Shown here: piece after piece, positions 7,129-13,773 of the stretch
Numbering within the stretch: position 1 is the stretch's first letter
Layout: each line of letters starts with the position of its first letter
Source of the DNA: WTJD01 sp964225175
Lineage (GTDB): Bacteria > Pseudomonadota > Gammaproteobacteria > Xanthomonadales > SZUA-36
Length of the DNA: 17,438 bases
NCBI GenBank assembly: GCA_964225175.1
Contig: CAXQNK010000041.1
Coordinates: forward strand, 1 to 17,438
Direction of reading: 5' to 3'
Notes under the pieces: generated by a model
What the model was told of the DNA's origin: nothing
Databases searched by the model: none
What the model saw: only the letters and a program-made list of their open reading frames with translations
Made by a program: the position numbers and the translations under genes

Positions 7129-7932
7129 TTATCCCTCGTGCGTATCCACCACCCAGGATGGCTGTCTTTTCTCCAGAAATGCTTCCAGCCCCTCACGACC
7201 CTCGGGCGATTGGCGCAGCTGGGCGATGAGGCGGGCATTTTCCAAATCCATCCTGAACTGGGCATCTCTATCAATACCGGCCACCCTGAAAGCAAGCCGC
7301 TTGCTCGCTGAAGTGGCTTCAGGGCCGCTTTTGAGGAGACTGGAAACCACGCCTGATACCGTGGCATCCAAGGTGTCAGCCGAACACAGTTCACTCACAA
7401 GGCCCATTCGAAACGCTTGCAGCGCTGTGAATTGCTCGCCGGTCTGGAAATAGCGGCGGGCAGAGCTCAGGCCGATTTTTCGGATCACGTAGGGTGAGAT
7501 CACGGCCGGCGCCAGGCCGAGTCGGGTCTCGGTCATGCCAAATCGCGCCGTTTCCACGGCAATCGCAATGTCACAGCAGGCCATCAGCCCAATGCCGCCT
7601 CCGAAGGCTGAACCATTGACGCGAGCGACTGTAGGGTGTGCCAGGAAATTCAGTACCCGCATTAACTCTGCCAGTTCGAGCGCGTCGCGTTCATTTTCGT
7701 CAGGTGTGGCCGATACCATCCGGTGCATCCATCCGAGATCCGCGCCTGCTGAAAAGCTGGAATCGGCGCCCGTCAGGATCAGTGCCCTGACCGCAGGGTC
7801 CTCGTCAATGGCGCGCAGCTGCCCAATGAGCTCCTTGATAAGCTGACCGTCAAAAGCATTGCGAACCTCGGGCCGATTCAGGGTAAGGGTGACGATACCG
7901 TGTTGATCTCGTTCCAGGAGAATGCGTTCCAT
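7129..7932 (-). CDS. liuC: Methylglutaconyl-CoA hydratase (enoyl-CoA hydratase family)
   Basis: The 267-residue crotonase-fold protein starts MERILLERDQHGIVTLTLNR and has the oxyanion-hole segments SAGADLGWM (61-69) and AFGGGIGLMACCDIAIA (109-125), followed by TETRLGLAPAVISPYV (134-149). The GGxGL-x-CCD and GLxPAxIxP(Y/F)V motifs are those of LiuC proteins and differ from classical enoyl-CoA hydratases, where a catalytic Glu sits next to GGG. The enzyme hydrates 3-methylglutaconyl-CoA to HMG-CoA, the step after methylcrotonyl-CoA carboxylase in leucine catabolism. The ATG lies only 2 nt after the liuB stop, so the two are almost certainly translated from one message. The end ILE-free C-terminus EGLEAFLEKRQPSWV is also family-like. 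Confidence 0.93.
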   Translation of the reverse strand: MERILLERDQHGIVTLTLNRPEVRNAFDGQLIKELIGQLRAIDEDPAVRALILTGADSSFSAGADLGWMHRMVSATPDENERDALELAELMRVLNFLAHPTVARVNGSAFGGGIGLMACCDIAIAVETARFGMTETRLGLAPAVISPYVIRKIGLSSARRYFQTGEQFTALQAFRMGLVSELCSADTLDATVSGVVSSLLKSGPEATSASKRLAFRVAGIDRDAQFRMDLENARLIAQLRQSPEGREGLEAFLEKRQPSWVVDTHEG

Positions 7933-7934
7933 GG

Positions 7935-9542
7935 TTACATCCTGAAGATTCCGTGCTGACCGGGGGTGATGGGTGCATTGCCCGTCATTGCCAGCGCGCT
8001 TGAGAGTACGGCGCGGGTATCGGCCGGGTCAATGATTCCATCATCCCAGAGTCGCGCAGATGCGTAATAGGGGTGTCCTTGTTGCTCATAGGCTTCGAGA
8101 ATAGGAGCTTTGAACTCCGATTCCTCCTGGAGGCTCCAGCGCCCACCCTGGCTTTCTATGGCGTCACGCCGCACCGTTGCCAGCACGTTAGCGGCCTGCT
8201 CTCCGCCCATCACGGAAATACGCGCATTTGGCCACATCCACATCATGCGTGGTTGATAGGCGCGTCCACACATTGCGTAATTTCCTGCCCCAAACGATCC
8301 CCCAATAATTACCGTCAGACAGGGAACGTGGCTGGTCGCCACTGCAGTCACCATTTTGGCTCCATCCTTTGCTATTCCTGCATTTTCATGCGCCTTGCCT
8401 ACCATAAATCCAGTAATATTTTGTAGGAATAACATGGGTATATTGCGTTTATTGCATAATTGTATGAAGTGTGTGCCCTTGAGCGCCGACTCGGAGAAAA
8501 GTATGCCGTTGTTGGCGACCACCCCGAGGGGGTAGCCGTCGATATGGGCGAATCCGCAGATAAGCGTCTTACCATACCTGGCCTTAAATTCGTGAAAATT
8601 ACTTCCATCAACGAGGCGCGCAATTACATCTTTTACCTTCATGGGGAAGCGGGCATCCCGGGGCAAGAGGCCATAGATCTCTTCGGGAGGATACAGGGGC
8701 TCTTCCGGCTTGATCCGGCGAGTGCTTTGGAGCGGATCCCGATTGATGTGAAACAATGCCTCCCGGGCGATCTCAAGTGCGTGAGTATCATTTTCCGCAT
8801 AGTGATCCGTCACCCCGGAGCGGGTGCAATGGACGTCCGCTCCACCCAGGGATTCAGCATCGGTCACCTCACCGGTTGCGGCTTTGACGAGCGGTGGTCC
8901 TCCCAGAAAGATCGTCCCCTGGTTCTTGACAATGATTGACTCGTCGCACATCGCGGGAACATAGGCACCACCCGCCGTGCAGGAGCCCATGACCACCGCG
9001 ATTTGCGGAATATTGGCGGCTGAGAGACGTGCCTGGTTATAGAAAATGCGACCGAAATGCTCACGGTCCGGAAACACCTCGTCCTGCAACGGCAGATATG
9101 CACCACCAGAATCGACGAGGTACACGCAGGGCAAATGATTTTCAAGTGCGATCTCCTGCGCGCGCAGGTGCTTTTTCACCGTCAACGGGAAATAGGTTCC
9201 GCCCTTCACCGTGGCATCGTTGGCGACGACCATGACCTGGCGCCCGTGTACGCTCCCGATACCCGTGATGATGCCTGCGCAGGGTGCTTTGTCTTCGTAC
9301 ATCCCAAGCGCCGCCAGGGGCGAACATTCCAGAAAGCCGCAGTCGCGGTCCAGCAGCAGGGCGATGCGATCCCTGGGAAGAATCTTGTCTCGTTTGAGGT
9401 GCCTGATGCGCGCGTCATCTCCGCCGCCCAGTTCGACCTGTTCGAGACGGGCCTTGAGGTCCGCGACAAGAGCTTGTGTGACATCAGCATTTGCGAGAAA
9501 GTCCGCGCTCGTGGTGTCGACCTGTGAGTTCAAGGTGCCCAT
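7935..9542 (-). CDS. liuB: Methylcrotonyl-CoA carboxylase, carboxyltransferase (beta) subunit
   Basis: This 535-residue protein is the non-biotinylated carboxyltransferase subunit that carboxylates 3-methylcrotonyl-CoA using carboxybiotin from the alpha subunit. It contains two crotonase-like halves. The N-terminal half has CAGIITGIGSVHGRQVMVVA, VKGGTYFPLTVKKHLRAQ, YLVDSGGAYLPLQDEVFPD and GSCTAGGAYVPAMCDE; the C-terminal half has LFLQNITGFMVG and IIGGSFGAGNYAMCGRAY, with the closing PGQHGIFRM. Length matches the family (about 535). It starts 7 nt after the thiolase stop. The biotin carboxylase/biotin carrier subunit (LiuD) normally encoded close by is absent from the window. Within the gene, bases 8390-8470 are unusually AT-rich, with ATA, TTA and CTA codons rarely used elsewhere here, although the protein sequence there is fully conserved. 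Confidence 0.95.
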   Translation of the reverse strand: MGTLNSQVDTTSADFLANADVTQALVADLKARLEQVELGGGDDARIRHLKRDKILPRDRIALLLDRDCGFLECSPLAALGMYEDKAPCAGIITGIGSVHGRQVMVVANDATVKGGTYFPLTVKKHLRAQEIALENHLPCVYLVDSGGAYLPLQDEVFPDREHFGRIFYNQARLSAANIPQIAVVMGSCTAGGAYVPAMCDESIIVKNQGTIFLGGPPLVKAATGEVTDAESLGGADVHCTRSGVTDHYAENDTHALEIAREALFHINRDPLQSTRRIKPEEPLYPPEEIYGLLPRDARFPMKVKDVIARLVDGSNFHEFKARYGKTLICGFAHIDGYPLGVVANNGILFSESALKGTHFIQLCNKRNIPMLFLQNITGFMVGKAHENAGIAKDGAKMVTAVATSHVPCLTVIIGGSFGAGNYAMCGRAYQPRMMWMWPNARISVMGGEQAANVLATVRRDAIESQGGRWSLQEESEFKAPILEAYEQQGHPYYASARLWDDGIIDPADTRAVLSSALAMTGNAPITPGQHGIFRM

Positions 9543-9549
9543 GAAGCGG

Positions 9550-10728
9550 CTAGAGCTTCTCTATAGCCATGGCCGTGGCTTCACCACCACCGATACACAG
9601 GGACGCCACGCCGGTTCGAAGCCCTCGTTGCTCCAGTGCATTCATCAGGGTGACCAGGATTCGCGCGCCCGATGCGCCAATGGGATGGCCCAGCGCACAG
9701 GCGCCACCATTCACGTTGACCTTGTCGCGTGGCAGGGCATGCTCGCGCATTGCGGCCATGGTCACCACGGCGAAGGCTTCGTTGATTTCAAAAAGGTCCA
9801 CGTCCCCGGTTTGCCAACCGGTCTGTTTCAGCAGTTTTGCGATGGCGCCGACGGGCGCTGTAGTGAACCAGCCTGGCTCCTGAGAATGGGTCGCATAGGA
9901 GACCACGCGTGCGAGTGGGGTCAGCCCCATCTCCGAAGCCCTGGCGGCAGTCATTAATACCACGGCGGCAGCGCCATCGGAGATCTTCGATGAGCTTGCG
10001 GCAGTCACCGTGCCTTCCTTTCTGAACGCAGGGCGTAAGGACGGTATGTTGTCGAGGATCATCCTTCCGGGTTCTTCGTCCACTTCAACCAGGGTTTCGG
10101 ATGTTCTGCTCTTCACCGAGACCGGTGAAATTTCAGCAGAAAACTCGCCTGATTCGATTGCGCGGTTTGCGCGGCGGGTCGACTCCACCGTAAAGGCATC
10201 CTGTTCCTCCCTCGAAAAACTGTATTTTTCAGCACAGCGCTCCGCGAACTCGCCCATCATGAATCCTTCATAAGGATCCTGTAAGCCATCAAAAAACATG
10301 TGATCCAGTACCTGTCCATGCCCCATGCGCATTCCACCCCGAGCCTTGGGCAACAGGTAAGGGGCCATGGTCATGGATTCCATGCCGCCCGCGAGCACCG
10401 CCTCGGCGCTTCCCGCACCGATGGCATCGCAGCCCTGCATGATGGCTTTCATGCCGGAACCGCACATCTTGTTGATGGTCGTGGCCCCGGCGGCCAGGGG
10501 GATTCCGGCAGCGATTGCTGCCTGACGAGCGGGGGCCTGGCCCTGGCCGGCTGGAAGAACGCAGCCCATGACGACTTCATCGATGCGTTCGGCATCCAGA
10601 CCGCCGTGAATCAGCGCACCCTTCAGCGCGGCTGCTCCCAACTCTGCGCAGCTCACCGTCTTGAATTGTCCTTGAAAGGATCCGATGGGTGTTCGCTTGG
10701 CGCCTACAATGACAATTTCGGTATTCAT
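9550..10728 (-). CDS. Acetyl-CoA C-acetyltransferase (thiolase II family)
   Basis: The 392-residue protein has the thiolase triad motifs: nucleophile Cys89 in TINKMCGSGMKA, His348 in GGACALGHPIGASGAR, and Cys378 in CIGGGEATA, together with VDLFEINEAFAV. The CxH and NEAF motifs and the size of about 392 residues place it with degradative and biosynthetic acetoacetyl-CoA/2-methylacetoacetyl-CoA thiolases. In this setting it could cleave acetoacetyl-CoA formed at the end of leucine breakdown or 2-methylacetoacetyl-CoA from isoleucine. A GGAGG about 9-10 nt before the ATG supports the start. The stop codon is TAG, a useful check that TAG works as a stop in this genome. It lies between liuA and liuB, a place not occupied by a thiolase in the Pseudomonas liuRABCDE cluster. 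Confidence 0.94.
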   Translation of the reverse strand: MNTEIVIVGAKRTPIGSFQGQFKTVSCAELGAAALKGALIHGGLDAERIDEVVMGCVLPAGQGQAPARQAAIAAGIPLAAGATTINKMCGSGMKAIMQGCDAIGAGSAEAVLAGGMESMTMAPYLLPKARGGMRMGHGQVLDHMFFDGLQDPYEGFMMGEFAERCAEKYSFSREEQDAFTVESTRRANRAIESGEFSAEISPVSVKSRTSETLVEVDEEPGRMILDNIPSLRPAFRKEGTVTAASSSKISDGAAAVVLMTAARASEMGLTPLARVVSYATHSQEPGWFTTAPVGAIAKLLKQTGWQTGDVDLFEINEAFAVVTMAAMREHALPRDKVNVNGGACALGHPIGASGARILVTLMNALEQRGLRTGVASLCIGGGEATAMAIEKL

Positions 10729-10755
10729 GAAACGAAACCTCCAGTTTCCGGGTTA

Positions 10756-10785
10756 GCCGGGGCGGGACGAATGTGGATCCCCGGC
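10756..10785 (-). other. GC-rich intercistronic hairpin between liuA and the thiolase gene
   Basis: GCCGGGG (10756-10762) and CCCCGGC (10779-10785) form a perfect 7 bp, all-GC stem with a 16 nt loop in the 74 nt gap between the two genes. No U run follows on the minus strand, so it is more likely an mRNA stability or processing element, or a partial transcription block, than an intrinsic terminator. Confidence 0.45.
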
Positions 10786-10802
10786 CCAGGGTTTACGCTG
10801 CG

Positions 10803-11966
10803 TTATGCGTTGCCTCTGACCAACTCTCTCCCAATCAACATTTTCCTTATCTCATTAGTGCCTGCCCCGATCTCATACAACTTAGCATCTCGCAGCAGGC
10901 GTCCTGCGGGATAGTCGTTGATGTAGCCATTACCACCCAGCACCTGGATCGTCTCGAGCGCAACCAGCACAGCTTGCCTGGATGCATGCAACAGACAGCC
11001 TGCCGGGTCCAATCGGGAGGCCTGTCCGGCATCGTAGGCCTCGGCAATCCGGTAAGCATAAGCCCGGGAGGACTGCAGGGCCACGTACATATCTGCGATC
11101 TTGGCCTGAATGACGCCCAGTTCTCCAATGGCGCGCCCAAATTGTTTCCGTTCGCGGACATAAGGCAAGGCGAGGTCGAGGGCAGCCTGCATGATTCCCA
11201 AGGGGCCGCCGGAAAGCACGAGCCGTTCGGTGTTCAGACCACCCATCAAAATTCCGGTGCCTTCATGTGGCAAGCCCAGAACATTTTCTGCTGGGATAAG
11301 ACAATCCTGGAATACCAACTCACACGTATTGGAGCCGCGCATCCCCAATTTGTCGAGCTTGGGCGAGGTGGTCACACCCGTCAATTCCTTTTCCACGATA
11401 AAAGCCGTTACGGATTGATCGCGCGCCCCGTTGTTTGAGGTGCGCATGTACACGATCAGGATGTCGGCATCTGGGCCATTCGTGATCCACATTTTGCTGC
11501 CGTTCGCCACCCAGTGAGTGCCATTCCATTGTGCATGGCAATTCATCGATCCGATGACATCTGAGCCGGCACCTGACTCGGACATGGCCAGCGCGCCCAC
11601 CCATTCACCGGTGCACAGTTTGGGCAGGTAGCGTTCGCGTTGCGATTCACTGCCGCTTCTGTAGAGGTTGTCTATGCACAGATTGCTGGCGGCGCCATAA
11701 GACAAGCCCACTGAGCCCGATGCCCGCGAGATCTCTTCCAGTGCAAGCAGGTGTGCGAGATAGCCCATTCCAGAACCGCCATATTGTTCTGGAACCGTCA
11801 TGCCAAGCAGGCCCAGTGCGCCAAACTTGGTCCACAGATCGCCTGGAAACTGGTTGTCCGCGTCGATGGCGGCTGCCCGTGGAGCAATTTCCTCATCGCA
11901 AAACCGCCGCACCTGGTCGCGCAGCATCTCGAGGGTTTCGTCCATTGCCCAGTCACTGTTCATCAT
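10803..11966 (-). CDS. liuA: Isovaleryl-CoA dehydrogenase
   Basis: This FAD acyl-CoA dehydrogenase of about 387 residues converts isovaleryl-CoA to 3-methylcrotonyl-CoA in leucine catabolism. Seen in order are EEISRASGSVGLSYGA, the FAD-binding GALAMSESGAGSDV and KMWITNGPDAD, then KLDKLGMRGSNTCELVFQD, and NTERLVLSGGPLGIMQA, whose Glu is at the position used as catalytic base in isovaleryl-CoA dehydrogenases and not in other family members. The C-terminus has IQVLGGNGYINDYPAGRLLR, DAKLYEIGAGTNEIRK and IGRELV. An in-frame TTG at 11981 directly abuts the leucine dehydrogenase stop, but the two ATG codons at 11966 and 11963 fit the start of known LiuA proteins better. No clear Shine-Dalgarno is present, so re-initiation after the preceding stop is likely. 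Confidence 0.94.
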   Translation of the reverse strand: MMNSDWAMDETLEMLRDQVRRFCDEEIAPRAAAIDADNQFPGDLWTKFGALGLLGMTVPEQYGGSGMGYLAHLLALEEISRASGSVGLSYGAASNLCIDNLYRSGSESQRERYLPKLCTGEWVGALAMSESGAGSDVIGSMNCHAQWNGTHWVANGSKMWITNGPDADILIVYMRTSNNGARDQSVTAFIVEKELTGVTTSPKLDKLGMRGSNTCELVFQDCLIPAENVLGLPHEGTGILMGGLNTERLVLSGGPLGIMQAALDLALPYVRERKQFGRAIGELGVIQAKIADMYVALQSSRAYAYRIAEAYDAGQASRLDPAGCLLHASRQAVLVALETIQVLGGNGYINDYPAGRLLRDAKLYEIGAGTNEIRKMLIGRELVRGNA

Positions 11967-11981
11967 TACATTATCAATCAA

Positions 11982-13178
11982 CTAGCCGTTATTGCGCTCG
12001 CGTCCTGGAAAGCGATGTGGCTTGCCCATGAAGGGCATCTTGATTTTGCCCAGCACAGCGATTCGCTCCTCCGCCATCCGGTCAGAAGCTTTCCATGTTG
12101 AAATGCCGTCCCGTTTCGCGATTTTGAAAATTTGTCCCACATTGTAGTAGATGGTGCGCGTCATCCTGATTGCACGCTCGCGATTGTATCCCTCGAATTC
12201 AATGGACACATTCATCAGGCCACCCGCATTGAGCGCATAATCCGGGGCATAGAGGATTCCTCGCAATTGCAGGTCGTCGCCACATTGCTCCGTGGCCAAC
12301 TGGTTGTTGGCAGCGCCCGCCACGATTTTAAATTTCAACCGGGGCAGGGTGCCCTCGTTGATGACTGCGCCCAGCGCACAGGGACAGAATACATCCGCTT
12401 CAACGTCGTAAATGTCATCCAGACCGACAATCTCCGCGCCCATGGAGCGTGCGTCTTCAATCGCTTCCTCATTGATGTCGGTCGCAAATACCTTGGCGCC
12501 CTCTTCTCGCAACATCCTGATGAGGTGATGGCCGACGTGTCCGGCCCCCTGGACCGCAAAACTGTATTTGCCGATTTCCTCGTTGCCGAACCGGTGCTGC
12601 AATGCCGCGCGAATGCCCTGGATCGTGCCGTGTGCAGTGAAGGGTGAGGGATCTCCTGAGCCGCCATGGACCTGGTGCACGCCCACAACATTGTTGGTCT
12701 CCTGAAAAATGAACTCCATGTCGTTGACGTCAATGCCTACGTCTTCTGCAGTGATGTATCGTCCATGCAGCGAATCGATGAATTTTCCGAGGGCCCGGAA
12801 CAAGGCCTCAGATTTGTCCTTGCGAGGGTCCCCGATGATCACGGCCTTGCCGCCTCCCAGGTTAAGGCCGGATACCGCGGCTTTGTAAGTCATGCCTCGC
12901 GATAGCCTGAGAACGTCATTCAGGGCTTCCTGTTCACTGCCGTATGGCCACATGCGCAAACCGCCAAGCGCCGGGCCCAGCGTCGTGTCGTGTATCGCGA
13001 TAATGGCTTTCAGGCCAACCGCGGGGTTGTTGCAGAAGATCACCTGCTCATGGGCGGTGTGTTCAATCGTTTCAAAGAGGTTGCAGGAGAGCAACTCGCT
13101 GGCCTGGCCGTTGTGGTGGGGAATAGTCGCCTGCGGCCCGGGCTGCATGCCCGCGGCGATCGGGGTTTCGGTCGTCAT
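11982..13178 (-). CDS. Leucine dehydrogenase (Glu/Leu/Phe/Val dehydrogenase family)
   Basis: This NAD-dependent amino acid dehydrogenase deaminates leucine, valine and isoleucine to 2-oxo acids. The 398-residue product has the substrate domain GPALGGLRMWPYGSEQEAL, then SRGMTYKAAVSGLNLGGGKA with the two conserved lysines of the active site, YITAEDVGIDVNDMEF, GGSGDPSPFTAHG, and the cofactor loop AVQGAGHVGHHL with ATDINEE after it. ADVFCPCALGAVIN and KIVAGAANNQL follow, as in leucine dehydrogenases. The ATG at 13178 is favoured by AAGGA seven nt upstream; longer in-frame starts at 13241 or 13319 lack such a site, and the last lies upstream of the likely transcription start. The gene is first in the catabolic run and its TAG stop lies 15 nt before the liuA ATG. 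Preference for Leu over Phe or Val is inferred from context. Confidence 0.92.
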   Translation of the reverse strand: MTTETPIAAGMQPGPQATIPHHNGQASELLSCNLFETIEHTAHEQVIFCNNPAVGLKAIIAIHDTTLGPALGGLRMWPYGSEQEALNDVLRLSRGMTYKAAVSGLNLGGGKAVIIGDPRKDKSEALFRALGKFIDSLHGRYITAEDVGIDVNDMEFIFQETNNVVGVHQVHGGSGDPSPFTAHGTIQGIRAALQHRFGNEEIGKYSFAVQGAGHVGHHLIRMLREEGAKVFATDINEEAIEDARSMGAEIVGLDDIYDVEADVFCPCALGAVINEGTLPRLKFKIVAGAANNQLATEQCGDDLQLRGILYAPDYALNAGGLMNVSIEFEGYNRERAIRMTRTIYYNVGQIFKIAKRDGISTWKASDRMAEERIAVLGKIKMPFMGKPHRFPGRERNNG

Positions 13179-13301
13179 CTTGGTTTCCTTGATCTTCCCA
13201 ACAAGCCGACCGTCACCAAGGCGGTTTGCGGTGCTTGTCATATGTTTATGTGGGTTTCCGCCGGCAGTCAGGAATGGACATCCTCTGGGGCGGTAATTAT
13301 G

Positions 13302-13340
13302 GTGACTATTATACCCCACACGATGGTCGCGATCAGCACT
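13302..13340 (-). promoter_or_regulatory. Sigma70-like promoter of the leucine dehydrogenase / liu operon
   Basis: A perfect -10 box TATAAT reads on the minus strand at 13313-13308. A weak -35, CTGATC, lies 17 bp further upstream. Transcription would start near 13301 and give a leader of about 123 nt before the ATG at 13178. A perfect -10 paired with a poor -35 often indicates a promoter helped by an activator. Confidence 0.55.
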
Positions 13341-13410
13341 GCCCGGCAGAAAAACGCAGCACTGAGGCTGGTGAATCGGCCGATACGCGCCCGGGAAATT
13401 AAAAAAAAGG
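13314..13410. promoter_or_regulatory. Shared regulatory interval between divergent catabolic and biosynthetic promoters
   Basis: These 97 bp lie between the -10 box of the catabolic promoter and the -35 box of the ilv promoter. They contain an exact 8 bp direct repeat, CAGCACTG, at 13334-13341 and 13357-13364 (23 bp apart start to start) and a perfect 10 bp palindrome, ATCGGCCGAT, at 13375-13384. An A-rich tract at 13398-13408 directly before TTGACA resembles an UP element. No known operator consensus was recognised. Confidence 0.45.
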
Positions 13411-13447
13411 TTGACATATCGAGCCTAACAATGTGATAAAGCCCATA
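13398..13447 (+). promoter_or_regulatory. Strong sigma70-like promoter of the ilvC-ilvG-ilvM-leuA operon
   Basis: A perfect -35 TTGACA (13411-13416) is followed after 18 bp by GATAAA (13435-13440), a 4/6 match to the -10 consensus with an extended -10 TG two bases before it (TGT-GATAAA). A tract ATTAAAAAAAA immediately before the -35 box looks like an UP element. Transcription would begin near 13447, about 24 nt before the leader-peptide ATG. Confidence 0.75.
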
Positions 13448-13470
13448 TGTTCATGAATTCACGAGTATTG

Positions 13471-13587
13471 ATGGCAACAACAACGGGCCGCCTCGCGTGG
13501 GCCGAAATCGCTGTTGACCGTGTCAGGCTGGTACTTGTGCTTAGCATTCTGCTGCTTATTGGGCAGAACGGGGTCGGATTGAACTAG
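13471..13587 (+). CDS. Leader peptide of the ilv attenuator (Leu/Val/Ile-rich)
   Basis: This 38-codon ORF starts at ATG 13471 and ends with TAG 13585-13587. Residues 20-30 read LVLVLSILLLI, so ten of eleven are branched-chain, and 13 of residues 13-30 are Leu, Val or Ile. It sits between a strong promoter and a rho-independent terminator ahead of ilvC, the same arrangement as the ilvL and leuL leaders of enteric bacteria. Translation of these codons would sense the supply of charged tRNA-Leu, tRNA-Val and tRNA-Ile. The ORF is short and resembles no stored family by sequence, as expected for leaders. In-frame ATG codons also occur at 13447 and 13453, but they lie at the predicted transcription start; ACGAG about 6-7 nt before 13471 gives a weak ribosome site for that ATG. 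Confidence 0.85.
   Translation: MATTTGRLAWAEIAVDRVRLVLVLSILLLIGQNGVGLN
13547..13568 (+). promoter_or_regulatory. Possible pause/protector hairpin in the ilv leader
   Basis: TTCTGC (13547-13552) and GCAGAA (13563-13568) form a 6 bp stem with a 10 nt loop inside the regulatory-codon region. It ends exactly where the antiterminator 5' arm begins. It could act as the early pause hairpin in attenuation and would be melted by a ribosome on the Leu/Ile codons. It does not overlap the antiterminator arm, so it is not a full competitor. Confidence 0.4.
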
Positions 13588-13616
13588 CGCCAGCAACCAA
13601 TCCAGAGAAAACCCCG
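13569..13616 (+). promoter_or_regulatory. Antiterminator helix of the ilv attenuator
   Basis: CGGGGT (13569-13574) is complementary to ACCCCG (13611-13616), and just inside it GGATTG (13576-13581) is complementary to CAATCC (13598-13603). Together they give a 12 bp helix with one internal loop. Its 3' arm is also the 5' arm of the terminator stem, so the two structures exclude each other. The 5' arm overlaps the last codons of the leader peptide: a ribosome that reaches the TAG at 13585 would cover it and let the terminator form, while one stalled at the Leu/Val/Ile codons would leave most of it free. Confidence 0.75.
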
Positions 13617-13640
13617 CAACCGAAAGGAAGCGGGGTTTTT
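13608..13640 (+). terminator. Rho-independent terminator (attenuator) before ilvC
   Basis: AAAACCCCGC (13608-13617) pairs with GCGGGGTTTT (13630-13639), giving a stem of up to 10 bp with a 12 nt loop and a run of five T residues at 13636-13640. It lies about 20 nt after the leader peptide stop and 133 nt before ilvC, the expected place for an attenuator. Confidence 0.88.
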
Positions 13641-13773
13641 CATATCTGGCCGGACTGAGCGGAGAAGGCGGGTGTAAGGCCCGCGATTGGGCAAGCGCCG
13701 AGACTGGCATTGGATTGAGACGTCGGAATGAGCCGGCACCGGATGATAGACGCTGAATTGAGGAATTGAATTG
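13641..13773 (+). other. Untranslated segment between the attenuator and ilvC
   Basis: No further ORF with good coding properties is seen here. The segment ends with the ribosome binding site GAGGA at 13760-13764, nine nt before the ilvC ATG. Confidence 0.5.

Noticed and set aside
7129..7932. Missing catalytic Glu next to GGG in the hydratase as a sign of inactivation
   Set aside because: LiuC proteins normally carry GGGxGL-x-CCD at this place, so this is a family trait.
9211..9957. A 248-residue plus-strand ORF opposite liuB and the thiolase gene
   Set aside because: It spans two well-supported genes on the other strand and contains Ser/Arg-rich shadow sequence without motifs.
13179..13319. 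A longer N-terminus for leucine dehydrogenase (starts at 13319 or 13241)
   Set aside because: The 13319 start lies upstream of the likely transcription start, and neither has a ribosome site as good as AAGGA before 13178. The added residues do not resemble the family.
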